NCBI GenBank assembly: GCA_029204045.2
Contig: CM055076.1
Location: forward strand, 14,619,902-14,683,901
Source: Tillandsia leiboldiana
Taxonomy: Eukaryota > Streptophyta > Magnoliopsida > Poales > Bromeliaceae
Direction of reading: 5' to 3'
Length of the DNA stretch: 64,000 bases
Shown here one piece after another: positions 22,416 through 33,439 of the stretch. Each line of letters starts with the position of its first letter. Position 1 is the stretch's first letter. The notes under the pieces are model-generated. The model ran no database searches and was not told the DNA's origin. It worked only from the letters and a program-made list of their open reading frames with translations. The translations under genes were made by a program, and so were the position numbers.

Positions 22416-22671
22416 CTATCGGCCCCATTGGGTTCTCGGCTGCAAGGCATAGGGTGGAGCCTATTTATTCCTTGCATGGCCCTTAACGGGCCCCGAGTAC
22501 ACAAGGTTCTCCTATGCTTCGAAGCTCGCCCGCGCACATCGGCCGGGGGAAGCTTCGCCTAATACTTAAGGATTCTAGAGAGAGGGAGCGAGAGAGAGAG
22601 TCTAACAGGGGTAGCAGGTTAAGGTGTGACCGGTGCTCCTAATCTAAGAGGAAAAAGAGAAACCACAAATC
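22416..22671. other. Element I: foreign filler between gag and pol
   Basis: About 255 bp that match neither gag nor pol replace the 3' part of gag, the zinc knuckles and the protease. It has a (GA)n-rich stretch (about 22570-22600) and on the minus strand a GGAATAAATAGG TATA-like motif. Both borders are abrupt: gag homology stops after QREFVR, pol homology resumes before PQIRISGPVVREF. Origin unknown. Confidence 0.6.
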
Positions 22672-23428
22672 TTACAAACTCCCTTTGATATTCCATGACC
22701 GAGCGGTTCCCTTGTCTAATGTTCTTCAGGTCGTCTTCCAATTGCCGCTTGACGCTATCGGAGAAGAAAGCGTCAAAAAGTTCCTCTCTAAAGGCCGTCC
22801 ATGTCGGTAGCGGGTCGTTTGTAGTTGGATCCGGGCGTACCGTCTTCCACCAGATGCGTGCATTCCCTTCGAGGAAGTGGACGGCTAGTGGAACCCGCTC
22901 GTGTTCCTCCATCAGTAGGTCCTCGAAGAGTTTTTCCATGGTATCCACCCATTTCTCGACGACCCATGGATCGGTCATCTCTCCCTCAAAAGTGGGAGGG
23001 TCGTGCTTCTTGAACCCATCCAAATTCGTCCTGACCCTTTCTCGCGTCGTTCGTTGCTCCGTGATCCCTTCTACCACGGCGGACCCCCCGAGAGTAGGGG
23101 TCGTTCCGGCCTCCCCTGCTGTCGCTCCCATCACGGGCCCCGTGGTCGTCGGAGTAGGTACATCCCTTGGGGATGGGGGCTGTTCCGTCGTCGTACCACC
23201 CGTCCCTTGCGGTCCCGTAGTGGGTGCGGTGGTTTCGGGCGGAGGGGTTGGATCGCGCTCGGCTGGCGCGGTTGCCTGTCGCTGCGTCAGGTGACGAACC
23301 TGCTCCGTCAGCGTCGCTAATTGCCCGGCCATTTCCCGCAGTTGTTGTCGGAGGAGCTGGTTCTCTGCGGTGGTCGGGGTCACTCTGTCCGCGTCCGCAT
23401 TCTCGGTGGACGATCTAGTCCGGGCCAT
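22672..23428 (-). pseudogene. Element I: gag, N-terminal two thirds
   Basis: Starts MARTRSST at 23428. A glutamine-rich coiled-coil-like N-terminus (LLRQQLREMAGQLATL), a Pro/Thr-rich linker and the capsid core (DPPTFEGEMTDPWVVEKW, FLEGNARIWWKTV, VMEYQREFVR) follow the order seen in J and K. The frame runs 53 nt into filler and stops at 22619-22621. Zinc knuckles are lost, so the protein could not package RNA as usual. Confidence 0.9.
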
Positions 23429-23629
23429 CGTCCGCTATAGACAAAGAAACCACGTTAACCCTAAGGTTATAACCCCAACACCCTGTCTTACGATTACACC
23501 TACATTACGTTCCCCTTTTCCCCGTACTCTCACGAACTACGCACCTATACCTTGGTTATCTCATGTCTAATTTGCTTGTGGTACCCTACACTGTGGATGT
23601 GGATCACGTCTACTATGGTTATGGTTGTT
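23429..23629 (-). other. Element I: gag leader
   Basis: About 200 bp between the gag start and the J insertion, ending with TTGTT (23625-23629), the J target duplication. It continues at 51732 into the I primer site. No gene. Confidence 0.75.
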
Positions 23630-23747
23630 TGTCACGCCCCGGGGGTTTGTTTTAGCGGAAACGATTCATAAAAGTCGAATATTTGACGTGTAAATTTTTT
23701 TTGTTTAAAAGAGAACCCCTCTTCCCCGGCACGTGCCCAGACCCGCC

Positions 23748-23796
23748 ACACATACAGGATCACTCTGCAAACGGACAGAGTCTCCCCTGTACGTGC
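23748..23796 (-). other. LTR 3' hairpin (J, 3' LTR)
   Basis: Minus-strand arms GCACGTACAGG / CCTGTATGTGT. The AGG/CCT end replaces AAA/TTT of S, with both arms changed together. Inner arms ACTCTG/CAGAGT. Confidence 0.8.
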
Positions 23797-24511
23797 ACGG
23801 CGTAGCGTTCGGTACATGTTCCAACATACACAACCAATCAATCACAACAGTTATTCACAAACAATCAGCATTCTAAACTAATACGAGAAAAACATATGGC
23901 CGATCAATTTGGAAAGGATAAATCCACAGTTTTGAAAGAGCGCCTACCCGGCGCTTACGTTTTGAAAGCTAGTTTCGAAATCAGCATAAATCCACAAGGT
24001 TTGAAAACGGTGCCCACCCGACACCAAGTTTTGAAATCCCTTTCGCAATCCATAAATCCACAGGGTTTTGAAACCAGTGCCCACACGACACTTAGATTTT
24101 AAAAACGGTTTTCGCAATCTTTTCTTTGACTTTTGCCTTTTTGATTTTCAAATGGCCAATAGAAATATAAGGAAAGTATCGCACAAGGGGCACTAAATGC
24201 AACCCGTACCGACATCCACGCCGACCCCACGAGGGTATCGCGAACCTCTCACATAACTACAATGCAATGAAAAGCGAGAATGAAAGAAGAAATACAGTCC
24301 GGGGTCCCCAGCGACCCAGCTGCTCCTGTCCCGTCCTCACCACCGCCTACCTCTCCCCCCGCGTGAACCCTGTCACGAAGTGGGATGTCAGTGACGTAAA
24401 AATAGTAGAGCAGGAGAATATAATAAAACAAACCGTGAAGACAACCGGAGCAACCACCCCCCTCAAGGAGGAAAGGCAACCTGTACACCTGTATCCTGTA
24501 ATACCCGGACA

Positions 24512-24583
24512 CGTCGGACAACTAAACCGACGGCCCATACCGTACCTGCAGAAACCCGACCACGTCGGACAACTAAACCGACG
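24512..24583 (-). repeat. Two short hairpins in the J 3' LTR
   Basis: CGTCGG and CCGACG arms around a 9-nt loop at 24512-24532 and 24563-24583. They stand between the acceptor-like and palindrome blocks, the position of the other families' hairpin repeats, but with another loop. Confidence 0.75.
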
Positions 24584-25684
24584 GGTCGCACCGCTCGCAC
24601 CTCGGCGCCTCAACCCCACCACTAATAAGGGGCCCCACTACGTCACCTCGTGGGTATACACGGGTCAGAGACCACTTTTCCGGAAAAGCGCACCCTTTGC
24701 GGTGGCCAAACCGCGGGTGCGCGTGTGGCAACCTCGAGCCAAGTAACCGTAACCACCATCATGTCAGCATCATAATATAAATAACAAGAGTAATGCGGTA
24801 AAGTGCATAATCGAAAGCAAGGTAATAATACGCGCACTCGAAGGTGGCCCGCCGACATATAGTGATTAAAAAGAGAACAACCGTCGGTAACCGACGCTAA
24901 ACACTATAGGGAACCCACTAACATGCATAAGCTATCGCCCATCACTATTTAACCCCAGTACACTTAGAATAGACCCCGTCCAATACGATAGAATTTAGAG
25001 GCTAGGACAAAGTAAATACAACCCACCTGTCACTTGTAGCGGTCAAGGTTCGACTTTCCTCGCGTCCCGACACGCTCGTCCGGGCTCACACACCTCGGTT
25101 TCGACGACGATGATTGGGAGGGGAGGGATCGTCTCACGCTCGCTTGCCAAGTTCCGTGGGGAGGGGGATCGTCCTTTCCTTCTCCTTGGTTCCGTACCGT
25201 CTCGCAGGAAAGCGGGGGTTCTTCTCCCTCGCGCTCCGATGGGGAACTTGCGTTGTGCGGGACGAGAAGAGTGGGAAAAAAAACCTAAGTCTTCTCACAC
25301 CAAATTGAAATAGTCGGTCTAAGCGGGGCGGGGGAAATAAAGGGAACCTAAATCCCCAAATAAAAGAAATCGAGTCCGGGCCTGATTTACCTCGAAAAGC
25401 GTGCTAAACGCCTGAACCGCTAAGCGAACTTCCGGAATTTATTCCGGGAGATTCCGGAGTCGGAATCCAAAACCGATCGCGCCGCCGGTCTCCGTTTCGC
25501 GAGCTTTATTATCCAAAAATACCCGCGAGCCCCGACGGTCTGCCCAGAACGAAGGAAAAAGAATCACACCCCGGACCCCTTAGTCGGAAAAGGTTTCAAT
25601 AAAAACGAAGAAAGGACCAAAAAGGGAAATAAACTCGCGGTTATTACACCACTCACCTCTAAAAACGAGTTTCGTCCTCGAAAC

Positions 25685-27631
25685 TTAAACCCGGGTGGTG
25701 GTGAAAAGGTCGGGGTAGTACTCCCTCATTCTAGATTCCAGCTCCCAAGTTGCTTCTCGCTCCTCATGGTTGCTCCAGTGTACCTTCATGTAGGGGATAG
25801 CTCGGTTCCGCAACGATTTGGTCTCCCTTGCCAGGATCCTCACAGGGGTTTCTTCGAAGCTTAGGTCCTCCTTCAGTTCGAGTGTAGAAGCATCCAGGAC
25901 GTGTGAGGGGTCGGAGAGGTACTTCCGGAGCATCGAGACGTGGAAGACGTCGTGGACTCGGTCGAGGTTTGGTGGTAGGGCAAGGCGGTAAGCAACCGGG
26001 CCGATTCGCTCCAAGATCTCGAACGGCCCCACAAACCGTGGGCTCAGCTTGCCCCTCAGCCCGAACCGCTTAACTCCTCTGGACGGCGAGACCCGCAAGA
26101 AAACGTGCTCTCCTACTTGGAATTCTAAGTCGCGGCGCCTTTGGTCCGCGTAGCTCTTCTGGCGACTCTGGGCGGTCAGCAGGCGCTGTCTGATGAGGCG
26201 AACCTTCTCTTCCGTTTCCTCCACTAAATCGGGCCCCAAGAATTTCCGTTCTCCCAGATCGTCCCAACAAATCGGGGATCGGCAGCGTCTTCCATATAAG
26301 GCCTCGTAGGGCGCCATCTGGATGCTGGCCTGGTAGCTGTTGTTGTAGGCGAATTCCACGAGAGGTAGGTAGCGTGACCACTCGATCCCCCAATCTAGTA
26401 CACAGGCGCGAAGCAGGTCTTCGAGGGTTTGTATCACACGCTCCGACTGTCCGTCCGTCTGAGGGTGGAAGGCTGTGCTGAACTGTAGTTTGGTTCCCAT
26501 GGCCCGCTGAAGGCTCTGCCAAAATTTCGAGACAAAGCGCGTGTCTCTGTCCGAGGTGATCGATGCCGGCACTCCATGTAATCTCACGATCTCGCTGATA
26601 TATGCTTGGGCTAACCGTTCTCGGGTCCAGGTCGTATGAATTGGCAGAAAGTGTGCTGACTTGGTTAACCGGTCGACTACGACCCAAATTGCGTCGTGGC
26701 CCTGTGGTGAACGTGGGAAGCCCGTGACAAAGTCCATGGTGATTTGATCCCACTTCCACTCTGGCACCGGTAGAGGCTGTAGCTTCCCTGCTGGCCGCTG
26801 ATGCTCGACCTTTATCCGTTGGCACACTAGGCAATGAGCTACGTGTCGAGTGACGTCCCCCTTCATGTTGGGCCACCAGTAGATCTGTTTGAGGTCCCTG
26901 TACATCTTCGTGCCCCCTGGATGTGCCGCATAAGGGGCCCGGTGTGCCTCTGTCAAAATTTCCTCCTTCAACTCCGGCGAATCCGGCACGCAGATCCGTC
27001 TGCGGAACCGTAGGGTGCCGTCGTCTTCCGCTGCAAAGTCGCTCTCTTGGTCCAGGGGGATCTTGTCTCGTACGCGCTGTAAGTGTGGGTCGGTTTGTTG
27101 TCCCTCCCGGATCTTCTCAAGTAGCGTCGGCTTGACCACCAAGGTTAGGAGTTGCCTAACCGTGCCTGTCGGCACCACTTCCAACTGCATTCGTGCGAAC
27201 TCCGCTATCAAGTGGTTTTGCTCCGTTATCGCGCTCCTTGACGCCCCGTCTTGGCGCCCTTTCCTGCTCAAGGCGTCCGCCACCACGTTTGCCTTTCCGG
27301 GATGGTATTGAATCGTCAAGTCGTAGTCCTTCAACAACTCCAGCCACCGCCTCTGCCGCAAGTTTAATTCTTTTTGGGTAAAGATATACTTAAGACTTTG
27401 ATGATCCGAGAAGACGTTACAGTGGACTCCAAAGAGGTAGTGCCTCCACAGTTTTAAAACGAAGACTATTGCGGCCAGCTCCAAGTCGTGTATCGGGTAG
27501 TTCTTCTCGTAGTCCTTCAGTTGCCTGGACGCGTAGGCAATCACTTTCCCCTGTTGCATCAGAACACCACCCAGACCGATCCTCGATGCGTCGCAGTACA
27601 CTTCGTAATCTTCCCCGGGTGTCGGCAGCAC
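25685..27631 (-). CDS. Element J: RNase H-integrase-chromodomain ORF (RT-less pol)
   Basis: This open frame of 648 codons starts at an internal methionine just before the RNase H domain (YCDAS, catalytic D14) and equals residues 498-1145 of the K pol without indels. The integrase keeps the HHCC finger and the D300, D361, E397 triad with 35 residues between the last two. The GPF/GPVAY module and the tail with ATWELE are present. RNase H degrades the RNA template and integrase inserts the cDNA, but no RT precedes them: the join with the protease fragment is out of frame. Whether this frame is ever translated is unknown. Confidence 0.9.
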   Translation of the reverse strand: MLPTPGEDYEVYCDASRIGLGGVLMQQGKVIAYASRQLKDYEKNYPIHDLELAAIVFVLKLWRHYLFGVHCNVFSDHQSLKYIFTQKELNLRQRRWLELLKDYDLTIQYHPGKANVVADALSRKGRQDGASRSAITEQNHLIAEFARMQLEVVPTGTVRQLLTLVVKPTLLEKIREGQQTDPHLQRVRDKIPLDQESDFAAEDDGTLRFRRRICVPDSPELKEEILTEAHRAPYAAHPGGTKMYRDLKQIYWWPNMKGDVTRHVAHCLVCQRIKVEHQRPAGKLQPLPVPEWKWDQITMDFVTGFPRSPQGHDAIWVVVDRLTKSAHFLPIHTTWTRERLAQAYISEIVRLHGVPASITSDRDTRFVSKFWQSLQRAMGTKLQFSTAFHPQTDGQSERVIQTLEDLLRACVLDWGIEWSRYLPLVEFAYNNSYQASIQMAPYEALYGRRCRSPICWDDLGERKFLGPDLVEETEEKVRLIRQRLLTAQSRQKSYADQRRRDLEFQVGEHVFLRVSPSRGVKRFGLRGKLSPRFVGPFEILERIGPVAYRLALPPNLDRVHDVFHVSMLRKYLSDPSHVLDASTLELKEDLSFEETPVRILARETKSLRNRAIPYMKVHWSNHEEREATWELESRMREYYPDLFTTTRV

Positions 27632-27770
27632 AAGTATTGGTGCCCTGGTTCCTCGTGAGCCAGTTCATGCCCAGCACCACGTCGTACTCCTTCAGGGGGA
27701 TTACCACTAAATCCCAAGGGCATGCTAGTCGCCCTAGCTTAATCGGGCAGGCGGTCACAACGCTGACCGC
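27632..27770 (-). pseudogene. Element J: protease fragment between two deletions
   Basis: Encodes VVTACPIKLGRLACPWDL and EYDVVLGMNWLTR, the C-terminal half of the aspartic protease. On its left side it is fused directly to the gag end; on its right it is fused to RNase H in another frame, with ~1.15 kb (protease end, all of RT) missing relative to K. The active-site DTG is absent. Confidence 0.88.
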
Positions 27771-28726
27771 CTCCAAGGTCCCTCCCGCCGCGTCGAGTTC
27801 TCCCTTCTGGCGCGGGTGACCGCAAAACCCCGCTCCACCGTAGTGGCTCTGTCGACCACTTTCTGGAAGGTGTGCAGTTCGGCTGCTTGCACCACCTCGA
27901 AGATATTGCTCCGCAAGCCATCCACAAAAAGTTGCGCCTTGTGTGCCTCGTCCCTTATGACGAACGGGACGCAGTTTGCTAGCCGGACGAACTCCCGCTG
28001 ATACTCCATGACCGTCCGGTTCCCCTGTTGGATGTGGTTCAGGTCATCCTCCAACTTTTTCTTGACACTGTTGGTGAAGAAGGCCCCGAACAGTTCCTGT
28101 TTGAAGGTTGTCCAGGACGGAAGTGCGGTACCCTTAGCAGGATCGGGGCGTACCGTCTTCCACCACAAGCGGGCGTTCCCCTCCAAGCAGTGGACCGCTA
28201 GGGGAACCCGCTCGTCATCCTCCATGAGCAGGTCTTCGAAAAGTTTCTCCATCGACCCCACCCATTTCTCGACGACCCACGGATCAGTCGTGTCCCCTTC
28301 GAACGTGGGTGGGTCGTATTTCTTGAAGTCTTTCAGGTTGGCCCGCACCCGATCCCGCTCGGTCATCACACCCGTCCCCTCCCTCGCGGCGGTGGCAGCC
28401 ACGGTCGGGGCAGGTGTGACTACAGTCTCCTCCAGAGTAACCCTGCTGGTCGTCCCCGGCGCCGGTCCCGTAGTCGTCGCCGGTGGTGGCGCTGTCGGTG
28501 GTGCCGCGGCCGGCGCTGTCGACCCCTGTGGGGGAACCGGGGCGGCCGTCACCGTTGCGGCCTGTTGCTGTTGCGTCAACTGACGCACGTGCTCAGTAAG
28601 GTTGGCCAGATTCCCCGCCATCTCCTGCAATTGCTGCCGCAGGAGCTGGTTCTCCGCGGCCGTCGACGCCGTCGCGTCTGCTTCTGCTTCCCCGGCCGAT
28701 GATCTAGTACGGGCCATGTCTGTCAT
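27755..28726 (-). CDS. Element J: gag, truncated before the zinc knuckles
   Basis: Open frame of 323 codons; the start is 28726 or the second methionine at 28717 (MARTRSS, as in I and L). Glutamine-rich N-terminus, Ala/Pro/Thr-rich linker, then the capsid core with DPPTFEGDTTDPWVVEKW, CLEGNARLWWKTVRPDP, VMEYQREFVRLANCVPF and LFVDGLRSNIFEVVQAAELHTF. After RARRENSTRREG the frame enters the protease region and stops. The core is intact, so capsid assembly might be possible, but RNA-binding knuckles are gone. Confidence 0.9.
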   Translation of the reverse strand: MTDMARTRSSAGEAEADATASTAAENQLLRQQLQEMAGNLANLTEHVRQLTQQQQAATVTAAPVPPQGSTAPAAAPPTAPPPATTTGPAPGTTSRVTLEETVVTPAPTVAATAAREGTGVMTERDRVRANLKDFKKYDPPTFEGDTTDPWVVEKWVGSMEKLFEDLLMEDDERVPLAVHCLEGNARLWWKTVRPDPAKGTALPSWTTFKQELFGAFFTNSVKKKLEDDLNHIQQGNRTVMEYQREFVRLANCVPFVIRDEAHKAQLFVDGLRSNIFEVVQAAELHTFQKVVDRATTVERGFAVTRARRENSTRREGPWRRSAL

Positions 28727-28930
28727 ACATCACAAGAGTCAACTTTAGACTACCCTACTAACAACAACCATAAAGTGAGAGAAAGGACTCAACATTTCCC
28801 CCCCCTCGGTCACTCACGTTCTACAGTCCTATGCCCTACCCATTTCATTCATATGTAGGCAAGTGAGGGGTGTCCACGGATGTCGGCACTAACTGTTGTG
28901 ATTGAGAGAATCCTCTGATACCATTTAATC
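28727..28930 (-). other. Element J: leader and primer binding site
   Basis: The minus-strand site TGGTATCAGAGG (28912-28923) lies 7 bp inside the 5' LTR end. This is the usual match to initiator methionine tRNA. Confidence 0.85.
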
Positions 28931-30384
28931 TGTCACGCCCCGGGGGTTTGTTTTAGCGGAAACGATTCATAAAAGTCGAATATTTGACGTGTAAATTTTT
29001 TTTGTTTAAAAGAGAACCCCTCTTCCCCGGCACGTGCCCAGACCCGCCACACATACAGGATCACTCTGCAAACGGACAGAGTCTCCCCTGTACGTGCACG
29101 GCGTAGCGTTCGGTACATGTTCCAACATACACAACCAATCAATCACAACAGTTATTCACAAACAATCAGCATTCTAAACTAATACGAGAAAAACATATGG
29201 CCGATCAATTTGGAAAGGATAAATCCACAGTTTTGAAAGAGCGCCTACCCGGCGCTTACGTTTTGAAAGCTAGTTTCGAAATCAGCATAAATCCACAAGG
29301 TTTGAAAACGGTGCCCACCCGACACCAAGTTTTGAAATCCCTTTCGCAATCCATAAATCCACAGGGTTTTGAAACCAGTGCCCACACGACACTTAGATTT
29401 TAAAAACGGTTTTCGCAATCTTTTCTTTGACTTTTGCCTTTTTGATTTTCAAATGGCCAATAGAAATATAAGGAAAGTATCGCACAAGGGGCACTAAATG
29501 CAACCCGTACCGACATCCACGCCGACCCCACGAGGGTATCGCGAACCTCTCACATAACTACAATGCAATGAAAAGCGAGAATGAAAGAAGAAATACAGTC
29601 CGGGGTCCCCAGCGACCCAGCTGCTCCTGTCCCGTCCTCACCACCGCCTACCTCTCCCCCCGCCAGAACCCTGTCACGAAGTGGGATGTCAGTGACGTAA
29701 AAATAGTAGAGCAGGAGAATATAATAAAACAAACCGTGAAGACAACCGGAGCAACCACCCCCCTCAAGGAGGAAAGGCAACCTGTACACCTGTATCCTGT
29801 AATACCCGGACACGTCGGACAACTAAACCGACGACCCATACCGTACCTGCAGAAACCCGACCACGTCGGACAACTAAACCGACGGGTCGCACCGCTCGCA
29901 CCTCGGCGCCTCAACCCCACCACTAATAAGGGGCCCCACTACGTCACCTCGTGGGTATACACGGGTCAGAGACCACTTTTCCGGAAAAGCGCACCCTTTG
30001 CGGTGGCCAAACCACGGGTGCGCGTGTGGCAACCTCGAGCCAAGTAACCGTAACCACCATCATGTCAGCATCATAATATAAATAACAAGAGTAATGCGGT
30101 AAAGTGCATAATCGAAAGCAAGGTAATAATACGCGCACTCGAAGGTGGCCCGCCGACATATAGTGATTAAAAAGAGAACAACCGTCGGTAACCGACGCTA
30201 AACACTATAGGGAACCCACTAACATGCATAAGCTATCGCCCATCACTATTTAACCCCAGTACACTTAGAATAGACCCCGTCCAATACGATAGAATTTAGA
30301 GGCTAGGACAAAGTAAATACAACCCACCTGTCACTTGTAGCGGTCAAGGTTCGACTTTCCTCGCGTCTCGACACGCTCGTCCGG
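28931..30384 (-). mobile_element. Element J: 5' LTR, piece 1
   Basis: Nearly identical to 23630-25083. It stops at TCCGG (30380-30384), the K target duplication. Its 49-nt hairpin is at 29049-29097. Confidence 0.95.
29049..29097 (-). other. LTR 3' hairpin (J, 5' LTR)
   Basis: Identical to the 3' LTR copy. Confidence 0.8.
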
Positions 30385-30750
30385 TGTAATAGCCGCTAGT
30401 TTAAAATATTTTAAGGGTCTACTTTTGGTTTCGTTAATTCCGCATTTCGTTTCGGGGACTGGAGGATGATCGAATAATTCCTTGTTTCCGGACAGACCGT
30501 CGGGGCCCGCGGGTATTTTTAGTTAATAGGGCTCGCGAAACGGAGAATGGCGGCGAAAACGGTTTTGAATTCCGACGCCGGAATCTCCCGGAATAAATTC
30601 CGGAAGGTAACTAACGGTTCAGGTGGATAACGCGGTTTTTCAGACAGACCGGACTCTAGTTCGCACCTGATTTGGACCCGTTTTAACTTGAACTGGGTTC
30701 ATTCTCTTTTACCAACTTAACCGTTCCCGTTATTCTCCCCCGTCGTGTAA

Positions 30751-30920
30751 CTTCCTTTAACTACCGCCACCCCCCATAACTACCCACTCCCCTTTAACTA
30801 CCGCCACCCCCCATAACTACCCACTCCCCCATAACTACCCACTCCCCTTTAACTACCGCCACCCCCCATAACTACCCACTCCCCTTTAACTACCCACTCC
30901 CCTTTAACTACCACACTCCC
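30751..30920 (+). repeat. Tandem repeat CCCTTTAACTACC... in the K LTR
   Basis: About four copies of a ~36-bp unit made of CTTTAACTACCGCCACC and CCCCATAACTACCCACT, some partly deleted. Lies upstream of the donor-like site, probably in or near the promoter. Repeated in the 3' LTR (about 38852-39022). Confidence 0.8.
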
Positions 30921-31275
30921 CTAACTACCCGTATCTTCCCACAATTCCCCACGCCCCACAAGTCCCCTGCGTACGAAACCCCAATTCCCCAACCTTTCTG
31001 TTTCCCAAAACCGAACCCTTCTGCTTCCTCACCGATTGCGCGGAGGATCCAAGCGGCGAGATCAAGGAAAGAGAGTGGGTAGACGTCCTCACATCCCTTG
31101 TAGCCGAACTCGCAGGATCGGATCACCTTTCCCTCCGACAACCGAGGTGAGCACGCTAGGGTTTTGCTTTCTTGCTCCGTTCTTGGTTGGAGCGGACGAG
31201 GGGTGGGGGGGGGGGGGGAAAGAAAGAAAGAAGGTGCATGGGCACCGTCGGAATCCGGCGCGCACGGAGCCTCGC

Positions 31276-31930
31276 ATGCGGGTGCGGGTGGCACCACATG
31301 CGGGCTGCCGCATGCGGGCGCCGCCACTGGCGGGCGACACCGCATGCGGGCTGCCGCGTGCGGGCGGCACCGCATGCGGGCTGCCGCATGCGGGCGCCGC
31401 CACTTGCGGGCGGCACCGCATGCGGGCTGCCGCATGCGGGCGCCACCGCTTGCGGGTTGCCGCGTGCGGGCGCCTCCGCTTGCGGGCGCCCCCGCATGCG
31501 GGCGCCGCCGCTTGCGGGCTGCCGCATGCGGGCTGCCGCATGCGGACCGCCGCCACTTGCGGGCGGCACCGCATGCGGGCTGCCGCATGCGGGCGCCGCC
31601 GCTTGCGGGTTGCCGCTTGCGGGCGCCTCCGCTTGCGGGCGCCCCCGCATGCGGGCGCCGCCGCTTGCGGGTTGCCGCTTGCGGGCGCCTCCGCTTGCGG
31701 GCGCCCCCGCATGCGGGCGCCGCCGCTTGCGGGTTGCCGCTTGCGGGTGCCTCCGCTTGCGGGCGCCTCCGCATGCGGGCACCGCCGCTTGCGGGCTGCC
31801 GCATGCGGGCGCCGCCGCTTGCGGGCGCCTCCGCATGCGGGCGCCGCCGCTTGCGGGCGTCGCCGCATGCGGGTACGGGCGGCACCGCATGTGGACAACG
31901 CCGAACACGGGCGTCACCGCATGCGGACGG
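31276..31930. repeat. GC minisatellite with CCGCATGCGG palindromes, K 5' LTR
   Basis: Dozens of 12-18-bp units of the type TTGCGGGCGCC and CCGCATGCGGGC. CCGCATGCGG is its own reverse complement. Long open frames on both strands (up to 342 codons) are artefacts. A run of 14 G (31205-31218) precedes it. Confidence 0.9.
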
Positions 31931-33268
31931 CCGCACGCTGTTAGTACGCCGCCCAGCCGTGCGGGGCCAGGCGCGTACGTGTGCGAATTGTGCGCAAGGT
32001 GAGAGGGCGCCGGGCGCTCTAGTCGTTAATCTGACAAAGTCTTAAGTTGCTGACTCCTATATGACAGATTCGTGTAGGTCCGGGCGGGCTCCCGAGACGC
32101 GAGAGAACCTTACATCAGTCAGGAGCACGACAACAAGGTGGGTTTACGGTCGAGGCTGAGTATTGTGTTGGTAATCCAAAAGGGTCTTTTTATTATTAAT
32201 CGGTACTAACACTGATGGTTTCTATGGTGTACTACCTTACCCCGTGACATGGTTACTTGGTGACATGGTTACTTGGTTACTTGGTTACTTGGTTACTTAT
32301 GCTCGAGTTGCGACACGCGCACCCGCGGTTTGGCCACCGCAAAGGGTGCTCTTTTCCGGAAAGGCGGTCTTTGACCCGTGTTACCCCACGAGGTGACGTA
32401 GTGGGGGGCCCCTTATTAGTTGTGGGGTTTGAGGCAGCGAGGTGCGAGCGGTGCGACCTGTCGGGATTGGATCCCGTTGTGGTCAGGTGTGTACCCCGTG
32501 AGGTGACGTAGTGGGAGGCCCCTTATTAGTTGTGGGGCTTGAGGCAGCGATGTGCGAGCTGTGGGACCGCCGGGATTGGATCCCGACGCGGTCAGGTGTT
32601 ACAGGTGTTACCGGGGTTACAGGTGTTACAGGTGGTACAGGTGGTTGCGAGTTACCGTTACGTGTAGAACGGTTGTTCTGGCTAGACTTACTTTTGTGGC
32701 TGGTATTACTTTACTGCTTTAGTACTATTTTGATGATAGTGTCGCTGACTACCCACTCTGTGACAGGTACCTCCAGGGGGTAGAGGTAGGCGACGGTGAG
32801 GCCGAGTTGGTAGCAGTCGGTCTGAGGGAGCCCTAGTATGCTGTTTTATTTACCTTCTCTGCATTTCATTCGGTATTGTAGGTTACTGTGTGGTTCTCGA
32901 TACCCTTGTGGGGTCGTGTGGATGTTGAGTACTTTCTTTCTACTTATGCACTACTATTTCCGTTATTGTTCCCGTTTGGCCGTTTTCAAAGCAACATGAC
33001 TAGAAAAGAAAAGAACTTCGAAAACTATCTTTTAAAATCTGGGTCGTGTGGACCTGTTTTCCAAACCCTGTGGATTTATGGCATCTTTTCAAACTGTCTT
33101 CAAAACCTTGGGTCGTGTGGACCTGCCTTCAAAACTGTGAGTTTATCCTTTCAACTTGATTGGCCACGGGTATTGTTTAGTCTTCATGCACCGTACTATT
33201 TCGAACTGTTGTGATTAAATGGGAAAATGATTGCTCATGATCGACTATTGTAACAGCCGCGACGCCGT

Positions 33269-33317
33269 GCATATACAGAGGAGACTCTGCCCGATTTTCG
33301 AGTAAATCTGTATATGT
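33269..33317 (+). other. LTR 3' hairpin (K, 5' LTR)
   Basis: Arms GCATATACAGA / TCTGTATATGT: an A-T pair of S is a G-C pair here, changed in both arms. Inner arm ACTC/GAGT. Confidence 0.8.
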
Positions 33318-33439
33318 GGCGGGTCTGGGCACGCGCCGGGGAAGGAGGTTTCTAAACAAAAAAATTCGTACGCACTTTACGCGTACTTTGAAGTATCGTT
33401 TCCGCTAAAATAAAACCCCCGGGGCGTGACAGATTAAGA

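Larger units (their letters stand above)
23630..25648 (-). mobile_element. Element J: 3' LTR
   Basis: Plus strand TGTCACGCCCCGG to GGTTATTACA. It carries the 49-nt hairpin (23748-23796), the acceptor-like block (24370-24391), two CGTCGG/CCGACG hairpins (24512-24583) and the perfect palindrome CTTTTCCGGAAAAG near 24675. It is shorter than the other LTRs because it has no long GC minisatellite. Confidence 0.95.
30385..33431 (+). mobile_element. Element K: 5' LTR
   Basis: TGTAATAGCC to CCCCCGGGGCGTGACA. Order: pyrimidine-rich tandem repeat, donor-like GAG|GTGAGC (31147), GC minisatellite, palindrome block (near 32350), two CGGGAT/ATCCCG hairpins (32462, 32571), acceptor-like block (32744-32766), 49-nt hairpin. 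Confidence 0.96.

Noticed and set aside
31089..32045. Long overlapping open frames on both strands in the K LTR repeats (also 39010-40257, 7504-8520, 2373-3289, 14495-15265, 42299-43130, 48364-49376)
   Set aside because: They coincide with GC-rich minisatellites lacking stop codons in all frames, encode Ala/Arg/Pro/Gly-rich low-complexity chains, and the same tract is open on both strands.
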